A stretch of 64,000 nt of DNA, taken from contig JAEHOE010000052.1 of NCBI GenBank assembly GCA_016858145.1, forward strand, positions 186,001 through 250,000, written 5' to 3'. The position numbers and the translations under genes were made by a program. This DNA is from Edaphochlamys debaryana (lineage: Eukaryota > Chlorophyta > Chlorophyceae > Chlamydomonadales). Below, piece by piece: positions 35,301 through 46,829 of this stretch. Position 1 is the stretch's first letter; each line of letters begins with the position of its first letter. The notes beneath the pieces are model-generated. The model was not told the DNA's origin and did not search any database. It saw only the letters and a list, made by a program, of their open reading frames with translations.

Positions 35301-37791
35301 GGTTCAGCTGCGCCTGCTCCGACGTCCTGGGCCTGCTCCGCACGGTCTGCGCCTCATCCGCCAGCGTCCTGGACCAAGTGTGCTTCTACTGGCTAGTCGT
35401 GATGGTGCTCTTCGTGCTGCTTCCACCCTTTTGCCGGTTCCAACACATCGTAAACTGCGCCGTGTTGGCGCGTTGGAAGAGCTCAGCAAAGCACTGGGGC
35501 GCCTGCATCGGCGTCGTGACGTCCTTGTGCCTGCTGTGGGAGCTGCACAGGCGCCGCATCATCGGCGGCATGGTGCTCGACTGGCCCAGCCGCTGGGGCT
35601 ACTTCCACGTGGGCACAATCCTCGAGGTGAGTCTGCTATGCAAGGCAGCCCCGCGCGCCCAGGGGATGGGCTGAGGGCCTATGGGCTAGTGGCTCGGCAA
35701 CCCTTGCAAGCGGTGGGCGGTGGTGTCATGGGGCGCGCTCAAACTTGCGCCTCAAGCCCGGCCCCTAACCTTCATGTGCTCGCATCCATCACCAGGTGCG
35801 CTCAGACGTGGACTTTGTCGACAAGGACGGCAACCCTCTGGGCGACACAGACACCAGCGGCGAATACCACAACCTTGAGGCAAGAATGAAACACGAACAG
35901 ATCAATCTGTGTGGGCGTTCTGGCTGGGTCTGCTGCTGGGGTAGCAAACGCTGTAAATCTTGGGTGTGGGATTGTTGCCGTACGGATCTTTCTGGCGTGC
36001 GGTACCCATGCTTTTACTCGCACCAGCCATTCCCTCACACCGCGCTCAAACGCTTGCTTCCTTGCCTCAGGTGTACCTGCACTTCCTGGAGAAGCTGGGC
36101 AAGGACAAGGATGGCAAACCGCTAACCACCAACCGCAACCCACTGCTGCTCAACAAGGGAGCCGACATCCTGGTGGACAAGGACTACCCCGCCAACTGGT
36201 GGGGCGTCGAGGGCAACCGCGGCTACAAGCTGGAGAACAACTACTGGCAGTTCCCGCCGAAGCCCATTGTGCAAAGGCGAGTTCTGGACGTTGCATGCCA
36301 TACCACTCCTTGCCAGATCGGGCCAACCCAGATTTGCCCGTCATCAAGTGACAAACCCTGGAACTTTTACATGGAACTCTTCATGGCACGATGGCCACAG
36401 GCAGGCACCGCTGGCCGCACCGGCCGGGGAGGACCAGCCGGTTGTGGCGGCTGCCAGAGAGGATCAGCCAGCGGCGGCGGCAGCGGCGGCTGGGCAGGAT
36501 CAGCCGGCGGCGACGGCTGGAGAGGTGCATCCAGCAGCAGCGGCCGGAGGGGTTCAGCCGGCGGCGGTGCTGGCGGCGGCCGCCTCGGAGAGGCCGCCTC
36601 TTGCGCACATCGAGATTCAGCTAGCGCAGCGGATGGCCGAGCTGGCAGTACAGCACGTGCAGCAGCTGGTACGGCAGGTGCAGTGGACTTCGCTGCAGGC
36701 ACGGGGCGCAGCGCGCCGGGCCAAGCAGGCGGCGCAGGGGGCGTGGAAAGCCGCTTCACGGCTGCACTGGCTGAACTTCCTGAGCCGCTGCTGCGGCTTC
36801 TGGAGGAGCCGGGACCAGGACCAAGACCCGGACTACCGGAAGGCCCTGAAGCAGCAGGAGGAGGCCGTCTCAAAGGCGGCCGAGCAGGCAAAGCACGCGA
36901 CCGAGCAGGCGGAGAGGGCGCAGCAGGCAGCACAGCAAATCAAGCAGGCGCAGCCCAATGTCAGGCGGGCGCGGGAGGCAGCCAAGGGGGTGAAGCGGGA
37001 GGCGCAGCGGGCACAACCGGCTGTGAAGCGGACGCTGCTGGGAACGCTGGGCGCGTTCCTGCGCTGGCTGTTCACCGCGGCGGTCAAAGTCATCAGCCTA
37101 GCCATCCTAGTCGTTCAGATCGCGATGGGCATCGTACTCGAGGCGCTGTTCCTGGTGTTCTGGCTTGCCCAGCTGCTTGGCATCGCGCCAGACGACTGGC
37201 CGTCCAAGGCGGCGGCCAAACAGGCGGCGGAGGAGTTTGAGGAGGCGGAGGAGGCTGCACGGGTTGCGAAGGCGTCAGCCCAGGGAGCGAAGATGGCCGC
37301 ACAGGTGGCGCTGCTGGCCGCACAGCAGGCCAAGGACAAGGTCGACGCCCTGTTGCGCACAGCGCAAAGGGCAGCCGCGGCAGCGCCGGTGAGAGAGGGC
37401 ATGCAGGTCTACGATGTATGGTACTGGGGCAAGGCGGGGCAGGGCGGGGCAGGGCGGGGCAGGGCGGGGCAGGGCACAGTGCGGGTAGGTGTGAGAGTTT
37501 GTACACATGCCCTCACTGACCATCATCCGTCTGCGTGCCTGGGCGTGCCCTCGCGTTCATCTTCCGTCCCTATCCATTGCACAGGCGGAGGCAGCGACGA
37601 CATCTATGCCAGGGGCGATAGCAGATGTTAGCATCACCATCGAACACAAGCCTGGAAAGTCGTCCAAGGTGATGAGGGGGCCTGACCTGCGTGCGCCCCT
37701 GCCCATGCGCACTGCCGCGGACGATTGTACGGGCACCGTGTACGGCATCAGCATGCGTGCAGGATCACCGCCCAGCCTGCCTCCGATCTGA
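32378..37791 (+). CDS. Class-3 lipase with membrane/coiled-coil C-terminus
   Basis: Thirteen exons join in phase (1056 residues): 32378..32483, 32551..32666, 32834..32988, 33084..33220, 33358..33572, 34192..34398, 34515..34578, 34712..34966, 35196..35626, 35796..35879, 36071..36276, 36401..37388 and 37585..37791. The lipase core is clear: AVFVWRGTIFKEEW, VHEGFYGLYV, the nucleophile elbow TTGHSLGAALS, AFAPPRVGN, the likely acid in NVLDLVPQVP, and YFHVG as the likely histidine. A hydrophobic stretch, CFYWLVVMVLFVLLPPF, lies between acid and His. The big exon 12 adds Gln-Pro repeats, an Ala/Lys/Glu heptad-like coiled coil and a long hydrophobic segment, VISLAILVVQIAMG. Known class-3 lipases cleave acyl esters of glycero- or galactolipids; the substrate here is open. 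MGARQS at the start fits an N-myristoylation site. Introns 10 and 11 use GC donors. Confidence 0.9.
32790..32825. repeat. (CTG)n repeat in lipase intron 2
   Basis: About nine GCT/CTG triplets close to the acceptor at 32833. Confidence 0.85.
36420..36590 (+). repeat. In-frame Gln-Pro-Ala minisatellite in lipase exon 12
   Basis: Five 27-36 bp units read as variants of EDQPAAAA (EDQP, EDQP, QDQP, EVHP, GVQP) just upstream of the coiled-coil region. Confidence 0.75.
37432..37480. repeat. GGGGCAGGGC tandem repeat in lipase intron 12
   Basis: Four to five perfect 10-bp units on the plus strand, just inside the donor at 37389. Confidence 0.9.
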
Positions 37792-39328
37792 CAGACTGTG
37801 TCACACCCTGAACGTACTGCAGGTCAAGGGCGACGAACGTGATGGATGAATCAACCAGAACCAGACCAACTGACGCCTGCCCACACTCGGTAGGCAGTAG
37901 TTGGGAGCCTTTTGGAGCCAGCTGGCTTATCACACTACGCCGGCCCTCATCACCTGCCCTGTCCCGTTAACTAATCCCGTGCCCCAGGCACCCGCCCCGA
38001 CGGTGACGACGCAGGACACGGGACCCCTCCCCACTCCCCGCCGCCTGCCTGCCTGACCGAGCAGCTCTGGAGGTCCCTACCCTACCGCGTTGCTACTGAG
38101 GGGGACGTCAAGTCGCGATAGCCCCTCTAGTCGTACATGTGTGCAGGGGCGGGAGTCAGTGCAGCTAGCAGGGCATCCTTGCCGAGTGGCTCTATGTCCA
38201 GTAGGGTTCGGGGCGGGGTGCTTCGGGTGCCAGCGGAGGGGTGCCAGCAGGGCAGGGCCCTTAAAGAGGAGGTGATTGGGATGTGATACGAGTGACAGGA
38301 GGGAGCAGAACGTGGGCATTGCAAGCTCAGTCGGTTCAGTTGCCGTCCGGTAGGTCCCTTTCTGTACAGTACTTGTGGCAGGCTAGGTTCTGCAAGTTGA
38401 GGCGAGCTAGCTGGGAGAGTCACCTCATGTAAGTTGGCATTAGACAGCAGCCAGAACCCAGAAGGGCTTCTCCCGTGTTCTCCTGGTCTAGAGCGTCTAC
38501 GAGTGTGGCTGTGTGGCCGGCCTGTTGTGACATTCTGCATGCATGCATGCTTACTTCGCTTGCATGGGACACCGCATGCAGCCACCTCACCCACCACGCG
38601 CACGCGCTAAACCGCTTCATCGTCGCATGCACCACCTCGCCACCAACAGATCACATCCGCCCACCTTCGCCCCTTGTCCTGGACAAAGGAGGCCCAGGCC
38701 CAGCTGGGCCATCCCAGCGACCACCCGGGCCCAACTTGCGTTGCGCTCACCCAAACACCCTCGTATCCTCGCCGCAAGAGCCCATCAGCAACTTGTTGCC
38801 ACAACCCGTCAGTTCGCGTGTCCGGCTAGCTCCCGAGGTCTCAAGGTCCCCTGCTGGATTGCTATCATGCCCCACCGCAGTGCTACACCCCCCCCGCCTC
38901 CCCGAGCTACACACCCGCCTTCTCCCCCCTCTCGCGTCCCTCCCCGGCCATGCCCTTTCCTGAGCACCGCCAGTGCGGCGCGCCCACAGGCCGGCACATC
39001 ACCCTGTCTCCCAGCTCTTGTCCCTAGAGCAATGCGGCTACGGAGCCGTGGAGGTCTTGCCCTGCCCACCGAGGGCCAGACTCATCAGACCAACGGCCCC
39101 TTCTGGGTCAGCCAAGAACCAGCCCTGCAACCTTTCGTCCCCACGATCCCGCTTTCAGGGGCTCCTCGGCCCCTGCCCTCCCCATGGTCGCCGCCTGCCC
39201 TTGATGCTAGTAACCTTAAGCGGCGCCGCCTGCTCAGCAGCGGCCGGCCATCCCTCGACCAAGATCCAGATCCAGATCGCAGATCCATAACAATGATCTC
39301 TCTCCTCCCTTCCAAGCGCATGCAGCCC
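37792..39328. other. Convergent intergenic region
   Basis: It holds the 3' flanks of the lipase (+) and the membrane-protein gene (-). TGTAA at 38428-38432 is a candidate lipase poly(A) signal. The right copy of the lipase-flanking repeat is at 38685-38760. No gene. Confidence 0.4.
38685..38760. repeat. Direct repeat flanking the lipase gene, right copy
   Basis: Pair of 31805-31870: AGGCCCAGCTGGGCCA, CCCAACTTGCG and TGCGCTCACCCA in the same order. Confidence 0.65.
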
Positions 39329-42300
39329 TTAGGCCTGCGGCTTCTTGTCGCCGCCCGCCCCCGGCGCTGCCTCGTCATCCGTGTCCACCATGCCCTCCAG
39401 ATCCAGCTCCGCCTCGTACAGATTGCGGATCCGCAGTTTCTCCATGTCCTCGATCGTGGCGCCGAAGATCTGCCGTACAGGGGTGCGAGAGGCAGGGGTC
39501 AGTCGTTCCAGTGCCCACGGAATCCAGACTGGACGGAGGGCTTGAGGCGGCCTCGCCCTCTCCCACTGTACTACCGGTGTTCTTCAAGACTCTGCTTTAG
39601 CCTCACACCAACACCATCCCACCCCGAGTGACGCAAGCCCTCAACCACTGCCCGCCCAGCACCCTTTCCCCTCCCCCCGGCCTCCACCATCACTTCCCCC
39701 CCCCCTGCCCCCACCTTGCCGATGTCCGCCACGCTCTCCAAGCCCGCGCCGCCCGGCTCCGAGGCCGCAGAGCCCACCAGGCGGGGGGCCTCGGCCAGGT
39801 AGAGCACCTGGGGGCAAGGAGGAGGGGGGGGGGCAGGTGGGTGGGTCGGGGGTTTAGGGAACGGTGGGTGCGTGCAAAGCGGGAGCCAGGTAGAGCACCT
39901 GCCAGGTGGGCGGGGGCAGGTGAGGCGGAAGGAATCTCGAGGAATGCGCGGCATGGGGGGTGAAATTGGGGCGGGGGGACTCGGCCAGACCCCCTCCTTA
40001 TTGGCCCCCTTTCAACCCGCTGCCCACGCCCTGGGCCCTCCTGCCCCCCCGCGCCCCCTCACTACCCCCCCTCTGCCCCCCCACTCACCTTGCGAAAGAG
40101 GGCGGTGCACGAGGCCTTGCGCTGGGCGCCCTGAAGCGTGAGGCCCTCGGTGTTGAGCATCAGGGTGCCGTACTTCTCGTAGATGCGCTGAGATCGCTCC
40201 TGTAAAGGTACGGCAGATCGTCGGGGGCAAGGGCGGGCGAGGTGATGGCGAGGGTGCAGTGAGCATGGCTGAGGGGGTGAAGCTTGGGGGCCATGTGGTG
40301 GCGAGTCGGGACACGTCAGCACCTGCCCTCGCTGCCTCGGGACGGGAGCACTCGCGCGTTGCCACCCGCTCCGACTTTCGGGGTGGGCACGTGGCGGACA
40401 GGACGAGCAAGGGCCGCCAATGAGTGGTTGCCAGCCTGACTCATAGCCAGCGAAGGCCTAGGTTGCCCTGCCCTCGCCGTGCCGCCCTGTCCCGAGCCCC
40501 GCGCCTGCGGTCTCTTCAGCCCGCTCCATCCTTGCCCGCCTCGCCCCCACCCCGTCCCCTCCCCGTCGCTCCATCCCCACGCGGCGCCGCCACCCACCCG
40601 CAGTGCCTCGCCCACGTCCGCGTCCGTCAGGGCCAGGCCCTCCTGCGGGGGGAAAAGGGGGTGGGCATGAAGGCGTGTTTGTTGCTGAGCGGGATGGCGC
40701 CGACGCCAGGGAATGCATGCGTGTAGGCATGAAGGGGGGTTGGAGGTTCTGAGCAGGTCAGGGCCAGGCCCTCCTGCGGGGAGGGGAGAGGTGGAGGGAC
40801 AGGGAATGAAGGATATGAGGGGCAGGGCGTCCCCTCTCTCGTTCGTTCTCCCCTCCCTCCCGTGCCCTTCCCGTGCTCCAATGCCGTACACCGCGTGCCG
40901 AAACACACCCTCCTTCCTTCCCCTGCCTTCCCCTTCCTGCTCCCCCCAACCTTGAGTGCCACCAGGTCGCCCACCGCCCCCCTCCCCCCTTCTTCCCCTG
41001 CGTGTCAAACCACACGTCATCTTTCGCCCCCTTGCCCCCCTCCCCCCCCCCTTCCCCCACCTTGAGCGCCACCAGGTCGTCCACCGCCCCCTGGTCGAAC
41101 CGCCGCTCGCGCAGGAGGTACCACAGGTACTTGCGGAACACCTGGGGAGAGGGAGAGGGAGAGGGGGAGGGGGAGGAAGAGTGAAGGGGGAAAAGGGAGA
41201 AGGGGAGGAGGAAGAAGGCAGAAAGAGTGGGGTGAAGGCTCCCCGAGCGCACCACACCCCGCCAGCTCATGGCCTGATGGGCGGCTCATCAGCAGGCGCC
41301 GGCAGCAGGGTGGCGGCCCCTCCAGGACCAGGCGGTTTGGCGTAAGACGGCGGGGCGGCGGCGAGAACCCTGAAGAAGCGCTACTCGCTTTCAGGCCCAC
41401 ATGGGCCCACATGGGCCTTCCGTCAAGAATCCTGAAGAAGCGCTACTCGGATTCACGCCCATGTATGTGGGCCCTCCGCAAGAAACCCACCCCAATGCCT
41501 TCCCCAGGGACCCAGGACCCACCTCGACGGGTGTGAACCCCGAGGCGCGGGTGAGGCGCTGCGGGGGGAGAGGGGGTTTGGGGTCAGAAAGGGGGGTGAG
41601 ACGATAGTGCTTGGCGCAGTCCCATCGCTCCCCACACCCGCCTTGCACTCCGAGGGCGCACTGTCCAGATACCCCCACCCACACAGCCCAGCCCCACCTT
41701 GCATCCGGGGGCAGCACCTTCCAGACACACCCGCCCTCGGCCCCGCCCCCTCTCCCAGCCCACCTTGCACTCCGACGCCGTGAGCCCCGCCCGGTTGCCC
41801 CCCCCGGCCGCCATGAGGTGCTTGTTCAGGCCCTCGATCAGGTCCCGGTTGCGGTCAATCTGAGGGAGGGAGAGGGCAGGAGCACATCAGGCATACGTGT
41901 GTAGCATCAAAGAGGTCCAGAGGGAGGGCATGGGGGTTGCATATCGGTATGCGAACCTCGATACCCCCCGCCGCCGACCTGCAACGCCGTGGGGATCCTC
42001 CTCTCCAGAGCTCCGAGGACCTCATTGAGGGCCCTTCGCTCGCTGGGCGCCGCGTCTCAAGAACCCCTACCGTGCAATCCACCCCTTTCCCACCCCCCTC
42101 CCCACCCTCCTCCCCACCCCCCTCCCTACCCGCCCTTTGACCCCACCTGCCGCAGGCGCTTGGCCTTTGCCGTGTTGGCCCGCTCCCACACCCGGTACGC
42201 GGCCAGGCCCAGGGTGCCCAGAGCCACGGCCGCGATGCCGCCCAGCAGCAGCTTGCCTGGGGGTGGGTGGATGGGTGCGTGTGTGTGTGGGGGGGGTGTC

Positions 42301-43935
42301 TTGCTGAGCGGGATCGCGCCGACGCCAGGTAGGTGGGTGGGGGGTGGGGGGTGGGGTTAGCCACGTGGTCGCGTGGGTGCCCCTCCCCCTCCTTGCTTCC
42401 GTTCCTTCACGCCCTTCGTCTCCTGTCATCGTCCCGACTACCCCCCCTGCATGTCCGCCCCCCTTCACCTCCCCCCCCCCCCGTGGTACCCACCCTGCCA
42501 CGTGTTGGACACGAAGTTCCCCCCTCCCCCACGGGCCCAACAGCATCTGCCCTGTCCCCTGCTGTCCCCCACCCTCCCCTCGTGAGGCGCCTCACCCTGC
42601 CACGTGTTGGACACGAAGTTCCTGGAGCGCGTGAGGGCCGACTGGAAGGTGAGGGGCTGGGGGAGGAGACGCGGAGAGGAGTCGGGGAAGGGGGGATGGG
42701 GTCAGCGTTGCCGGACTCCGCCCATACCACTGGTCAGGGGCTAGAGGGGTGGGTTGCGATGACGGGGGGGCGACCAGAGTAGCAGACAGACGGCGCAGCC
42801 GCTGCTGGCCACCCTGCGTGGCCTTGACGCGCGTCACCCTAGTGGCACGCTTCTCGCTTCGTCGCCCCGCCTCGATCACTCCCTCTGCCCCCTCAACCCC
42901 CTATCGTTGATCCTGGTTCCAACTGTCATGCAAGGCCCATGAACCCCCCGCAACCTCCCCGGTCCTCCACCCCGATCACCTGCTCCACCTCCACCCCCCA
43001 TCCCCCATCTGCCTCACCCCCGGCCTTCCGCCCTCGACCTCACGACCTGTCACCAAGCCCTTGCCTCCTTGCCCCTCCCCGTGCCCGCTTCGATGACCTG
43101 CTCCACCTCCATCCCCCGCATTGCTCCCACGGCAAAGCCCCCTGGTGTATGCCCCCCTCCCCGGTCCCGCCCCACCTCGATCACTTGCTCCACCTCCATC
43201 TCAAACTCCTCCGTAACCATCTGGGGCTGCGGAGCCGCCTCCACCTCCGCCACCGTCTCCGCCGGCAGCGCCGTCACGGCCGCCGCCGCCGGGGCCGCCG
43301 CCGCCGGGGCCGCCGCCAGGACAGCCGCCGCCGCCTCGGGGGCGGGGCCGTGCGCCGCGCGGGCGGGCAGCGCCGCCACCGCTGGGGCCGCCGCCGAGGG
43401 GGCCGCGGACGTGGAGGCAGCCGGGGCCTGAGCCTGGACCTGCTCGGTCTCCGTCTCCTCCTCCGTCTCCTCCGTCTCCTCCTCCGTGCTCACAACGGGC
43501 ACGGGCCGGCGGACAGCTGTGGGCGGGGGATGGAGGCGTGTGCCGAGGTTGAATGAAAGGGCAATCCCAGGAACTTGCTGGTAATGGTTTGGTGCGGAGT
43601 GGGTCTAAGGATGGGTAGACGGCCGTGTGTGAAGGGCGGGACACCTGAACTCAGGAGCCCGCTCCTACCTCATCAAAAGCAACAGCGTTCCTAGTGGACC
43701 GGCCCAGGCACATTAGGAATGGGGAGATGATGGGTGGCCGCTGCTCCCTCGCCTAGCCAGCACAGCCCAACATTACAGGCAAGATCGCAGTGACAGCCAC
43801 CGAAGCCCTGGGGCCAGGACCCACCTTGCGGGGCCAGGCCGCGGCATGGCCGCTGTAGCTGCTGGGGGGCCCGGCTCGGCGCCGGCCGGGGCGGCAGCAG
43901 GGGCGCGGCCGAGAGCGCTGCCAGGCGTTGGGGCG
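39329..43935 (-). CDS. Unrecognised single-pass membrane protein, probably plastid
   Basis: Exons 43825..43935, 43176..43516, 42596..42641, 42147..42256, 41764..41859, 41523..41558, 41061..41141, 40598..40642, 40089..40199, 39715..39807 and 39329..39469 (TAA) join in phase (at least 402 residues). The first shown exon needs one more base of codon from an upstream exon that I could not find. Its sequence is Ala/Leu/Pro/Arg-rich without acids, like a transit peptide. A Glu/Thr run and an Ala-rich linker follow, then one membrane helix (LLLGGIAAVALGTLGLAAY), then helical segments: VFRKYLWYLLRERRFDQGAV, RIYEKYGTLMLNTEGLTLQG, IFGATIEDMEKLRIRNLYEA, and an acidic tail. I do not recognise the family. 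Six of its exon edges are duplicated in neighbouring introns. Confidence 0.8.
39800..39910 (-). repeat. Duplicated 5' edge of membrane-protein exon 10
   Basis: The acceptor plus V-L-Y-L-A occurs at the exon (start 39807) and 91 bp upstream (start 39898). Confidence 0.8.
40620..40785 (-). repeat. Duplicated 5' edge of membrane-protein exon 8
   Basis: The acceptor plus EGLALT is present at the real exon (start 40642, continuing DADVGEALR) and 131 bp upstream (start 40773, reading EGLALTCSEPP). Confidence 0.85.
40681..40710 (-). repeat. Intron block shared with 42302-42331
   Basis: TTGCTGAGCGGGAT(G/C)GCGCC then GACGCCAGG occurs in two different introns of the membrane-protein gene, each time 40-50 bp upstream of the acceptor. 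Confidence 0.85.
40945..41090 (-). repeat. Duplicated 3' edge of membrane-protein exon 7
   Basis: DDLVALK|GTGGGG at the exon edge 41061 is repeated as GDLVALK|GTTGGG at 40951. The unit between them (40974-41016) closely matches the hydrolase intron repeat at 14364-14407. Confidence 0.88.
41360..41475. repeat. About 64-bp tandem repeat in membrane-protein intron 6
   Basis: Two copies of CCTGAAGAAGCGCTACTCG followed by (C/G)(G/A)TTCACGCCCA-like and TGGGCC-rich sequence. Confidence 0.8.
41640..41790 (-). repeat. Triplicated 3' edge of membrane-protein exon 5
   Basis: ASECK|GTGGGC (edge 41764) is followed by APGCK|GTGGGG (41698) and PSECK|GCGGGT (41642). Confidence 0.75.
42480..42625 (-). repeat. 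Duplicated 3' edge of membrane-protein exon 3
   Basis: NFVSNTWQ plus a G|GTGAGG donor (edge 42596) is repeated as NFVSNTWQ plus G|GTGGGT (edge 42494); the 22-nt exon part is identical. Confidence 0.9.
42965..43205 (-). repeat. Triplicated 3' edge of membrane-protein exon 2
   Basis: MEVEQVIE|GTGGGG (edge 43176) is followed by MEVEQVIE with a GCGGGC junction (43089) and VEVEQVIG|GTGGAG (42971). Confidence 0.88.
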
Positions 43936-46829
43936 CTGGGGTGGGCGGGAGGTGGGGAAATTGGTTAGCGCAAGCGGCAACGGCGAAGGGTGGAAGGCGC
44001 GGGTCAGGGCCTGGCTCGGGACATGGGCGGATGGGGGTCGACCGACCCCGGGCAAACTGCGGCTACGGTCGATCAGGCCTTCCAATTAGCATCTGTGTAG
44101 CCTGCTGAGAGCCTTGCATGCGACTGCGGGTTGGAATACGGCCCTGCCGCCGCCGAACCGAGGCATCACCCAGACCAGAGGCCCCGAGCGAGATAAAGCA
44201 GACCCCAGCTGCACAGCCCACCTAGATCAAGCGTAGCAGATGGCCGTGCAGCGCGTGGAAGCGCGGGGCAGCTAATCGCTTGTGGCACGGGGCCAGCCAG
44301 TGTTCGCTGCGCGACCTGCATCTTTATCCGCGCGCGTCGAGTAGTGTGCAAACGCAAACCTCTAACTAGCTGGCGAAACAGCCCTTGCGTAGCGTGATTG
44401 CAGAGCACGCAAGATTGCGGTCTGCAAGCTGGCACGGGAAGTAACAGCTATTGCACGAGATATTTGGCTCCTTTGGGTCGCCAGTTCTTTATTCGCTAGG
44501 CGAAGCGGTGCGAGCGGTATGGCCCAATACCTGGGCGCGTCGGCACGAACCCTTTCCCCGCCGTCCCCTCGAGCCAAACGTGGTTTGGCGCCCTGCGCTC
44601 AACCTTTCCCCGCGAACGTCGGCACGTATCCGTCCTCTCCACCACTGAGGCCATCCCTTAATCGATATCTAGTCGCATTACACGCAACGAACATGTCCAT
44701 CGCTACCCTGCCTCCGATGACAAGGGGGGCGCCCCCACGGGGGCGGAAAAGGGCTGAGCCCCTCACCCATCTACTACGCCACCCATTCCCCGTGGTAACC
44801 GTGGGCGCACTATACTCCAACCGAGCTTTAACGCGTTGATAGCAGGTTGTTGGGGGCTCGCACCCCTCGGCAGAGACTTAGCTGCCCGGTCTTATCTACA
44901 CGGACACCGCTCTGCTCCGCCACCTCCTAGCCACCTAGAGCAAGTGCACCGTGTCGCGACTGCCCTCAGAGAATTGTGCAAGGTTAGCTAGCAACACACT
45001 CTGACTGAGTTCGCGCGTGGGGGTTGAGCTCCCAGACATGCCGCCGGCATGCCGGAGCGTGGTCGATAAGTTTCCCTGTTCTCAGTTGCAAGCGATAGGG
45101 ATAAGGGAACAAGCAGGTGGGATGAAACATCACCGTCCTGACTCGATACGCCACATTCGACCGTCTTGGGCCCTGACCCCCTTGCAACAACCGCAACCTT
45201 GACAAGTGCCGAACGTAAGCCAACATGCACACACCAGCCTGCCGCTGCAGTGGAGGGCACCCACTCTGGACTGCACCTCCTCTCCCCTCTATCCCCACCT
45301 TTCCCCGCACACAAGAGCTGCAGATGGCTGCCGCGGAGCGCTCATGGGCTCAGGGCCAGGGCCACCGCCTCGGCTCGCAGCAAGCGGCGCGAGGGAAGGC
45401 TCCTCCGTGCGTGAGCGAGGCCCTGGCAAGTCCCCAACCCCGCCGGTCTCGGCCTGGGCTGAACGCAGGCTGGGCCCGGGCGGGTCCCCACGGCCGGGGT
45501 GGGTGGGTGCGGGGGTCCCGAGGCCGGGCGGCGCTGGTCACCGTCAGGCCACCCACCGGGCCGCTTAGTATGAAGCCGGGGCGTCGCCGCTTGCAACGAG
45601 TGGCCACGGCCGGGTGGACGCCAGGGCTGCCAGACAGCAGCACGAGGCCCCCGAAGCCCCCAGGCGTCACCGCACGGCGCCAGAGGTCCCCAGGCATTAC
45701 ACAAGGCGCCCAGCAGCATCCAGTGCAGGCAGCCGGCAGCCCGCAGCCGGCGGTGCTGGCCTCCAGGGCGCCAGCGGCGGGCGTCCAGGGCCCACAGGCA
45801 ACCTCAAGCCGGAAGGGCCGCCGCCACCGTAGAGAGCCACAGCAGGGATCGCCAGCGGTCCGCAGAGGGGCGGCGCCCGGGGGGCGGGTGCTGGCGCCAC
45901 GGTGCGCCCAAGGCCGAGGCTCGCGGCGCCTCATGCAGTCGCCTTGTGTTGGTGGTAGCGGTGGTGCCCAGGAAGCCGCCGACCACAGCCCGCAGCGGGC
46001 GCCAGCAACCCACGTCAGTAACTGCTGATATAATGATGCTAGGGTTCGCTGCCGACCACAGCCCGTGCCGCAAGCGACGGCGGTGCGGCACAGCGATGCG
46101 AGCATCAGCAAGGGGATGCTCCGCGACCGTTGCGGGTTGAATTGTAACGCAGGAAAACCGGGGCCCACCGGGGCGCGGCGGCCGGAGGCAGATTCCGGGG
46201 GCTGCGGGAGCTCCGAGACACAACCAGGTGCCCCACGGGGGCCCGCCTTGGCACCAAGCGTCGGCGGCCGCGCGTGCCCCCAGCACGCGGCCGGCCGGCC
46301 GCTCGGCGGCGCGGGTGGTTGAAGGTTGGGCCAAAGCCCGAGGCCCAGCGGAGGGCCCGGAAGCGTGAGGGGCTGAGGTTTCGGCCGGGTCCTGGCATCG
46401 AGAGGGCGCCAACGCCTGCGCCCCACCGCTGGCTGCGCTTCAATCCATGTGCCCCTGGGCCCACACAACGGTGCCCCCCACGCAAGCCCACGTGCGCCCA
46501 GGCTGCTGCCCCGCCTCTGACGCCCTCGCCACCTCCGTACGACACGCGCAGACCGGATCTCATGCATCCAGCTGGGCCAGGCGGGCGGGGGGTGCACGCG
46601 CACCTGCGCTCCTGCTGCAAGCAAACCACCTCTGCGCCTCTCAACTCTCATGGTTCCAGCCCTTCAACCAAACCGCAACAAGGAGAATGGAGCCGCGGGC
46701 GACTCCATGGTCATCGCCCGCGCTTGCGCCCGCCGCTGCTCAGGGGGCCATGGCCAAAGCGCCGCCCGCCTCACCCGCCGGCCCCTGCGACGCGGGCGTG
46801 GGTGTCGAGGGAGGGAGGGCACGGCAGGG
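43936..46829. other. Long region without a supportable gene
   Basis: It should contain the missing first exon and promoter of the membrane-protein gene. 44270-45070 is lower in GC, with degraded repeat pieces (copies of those at 18.6-18.86 kb). 45350-46650 is extremely GC-rich and open on both strands, but neither reading shows domains or amino-acid composition typical of the neighbours. A GCCGACCACAGCCCG block occurs twice (about 45977 and 46051). Confidence 0.4.
45004..45065. repeat. Dispersed repeat, copy 2 (first copy at 18790-18860)
   Basis: Shares CCAGACATGCCGCCGGCATG and GGAGCGTGGTCGA with the 18.8-kb copy in the same orientation. Confidence 0.7.

Noticed and set aside
45225..46651. 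Long overlapping ORFs on both strands (267 and 433 codons)
   Set aside because: Both strands are open because of extreme GC content. No domains, no introns consistent with neighbours, and Arg/Pro/Gly/Ala-dominated composition.
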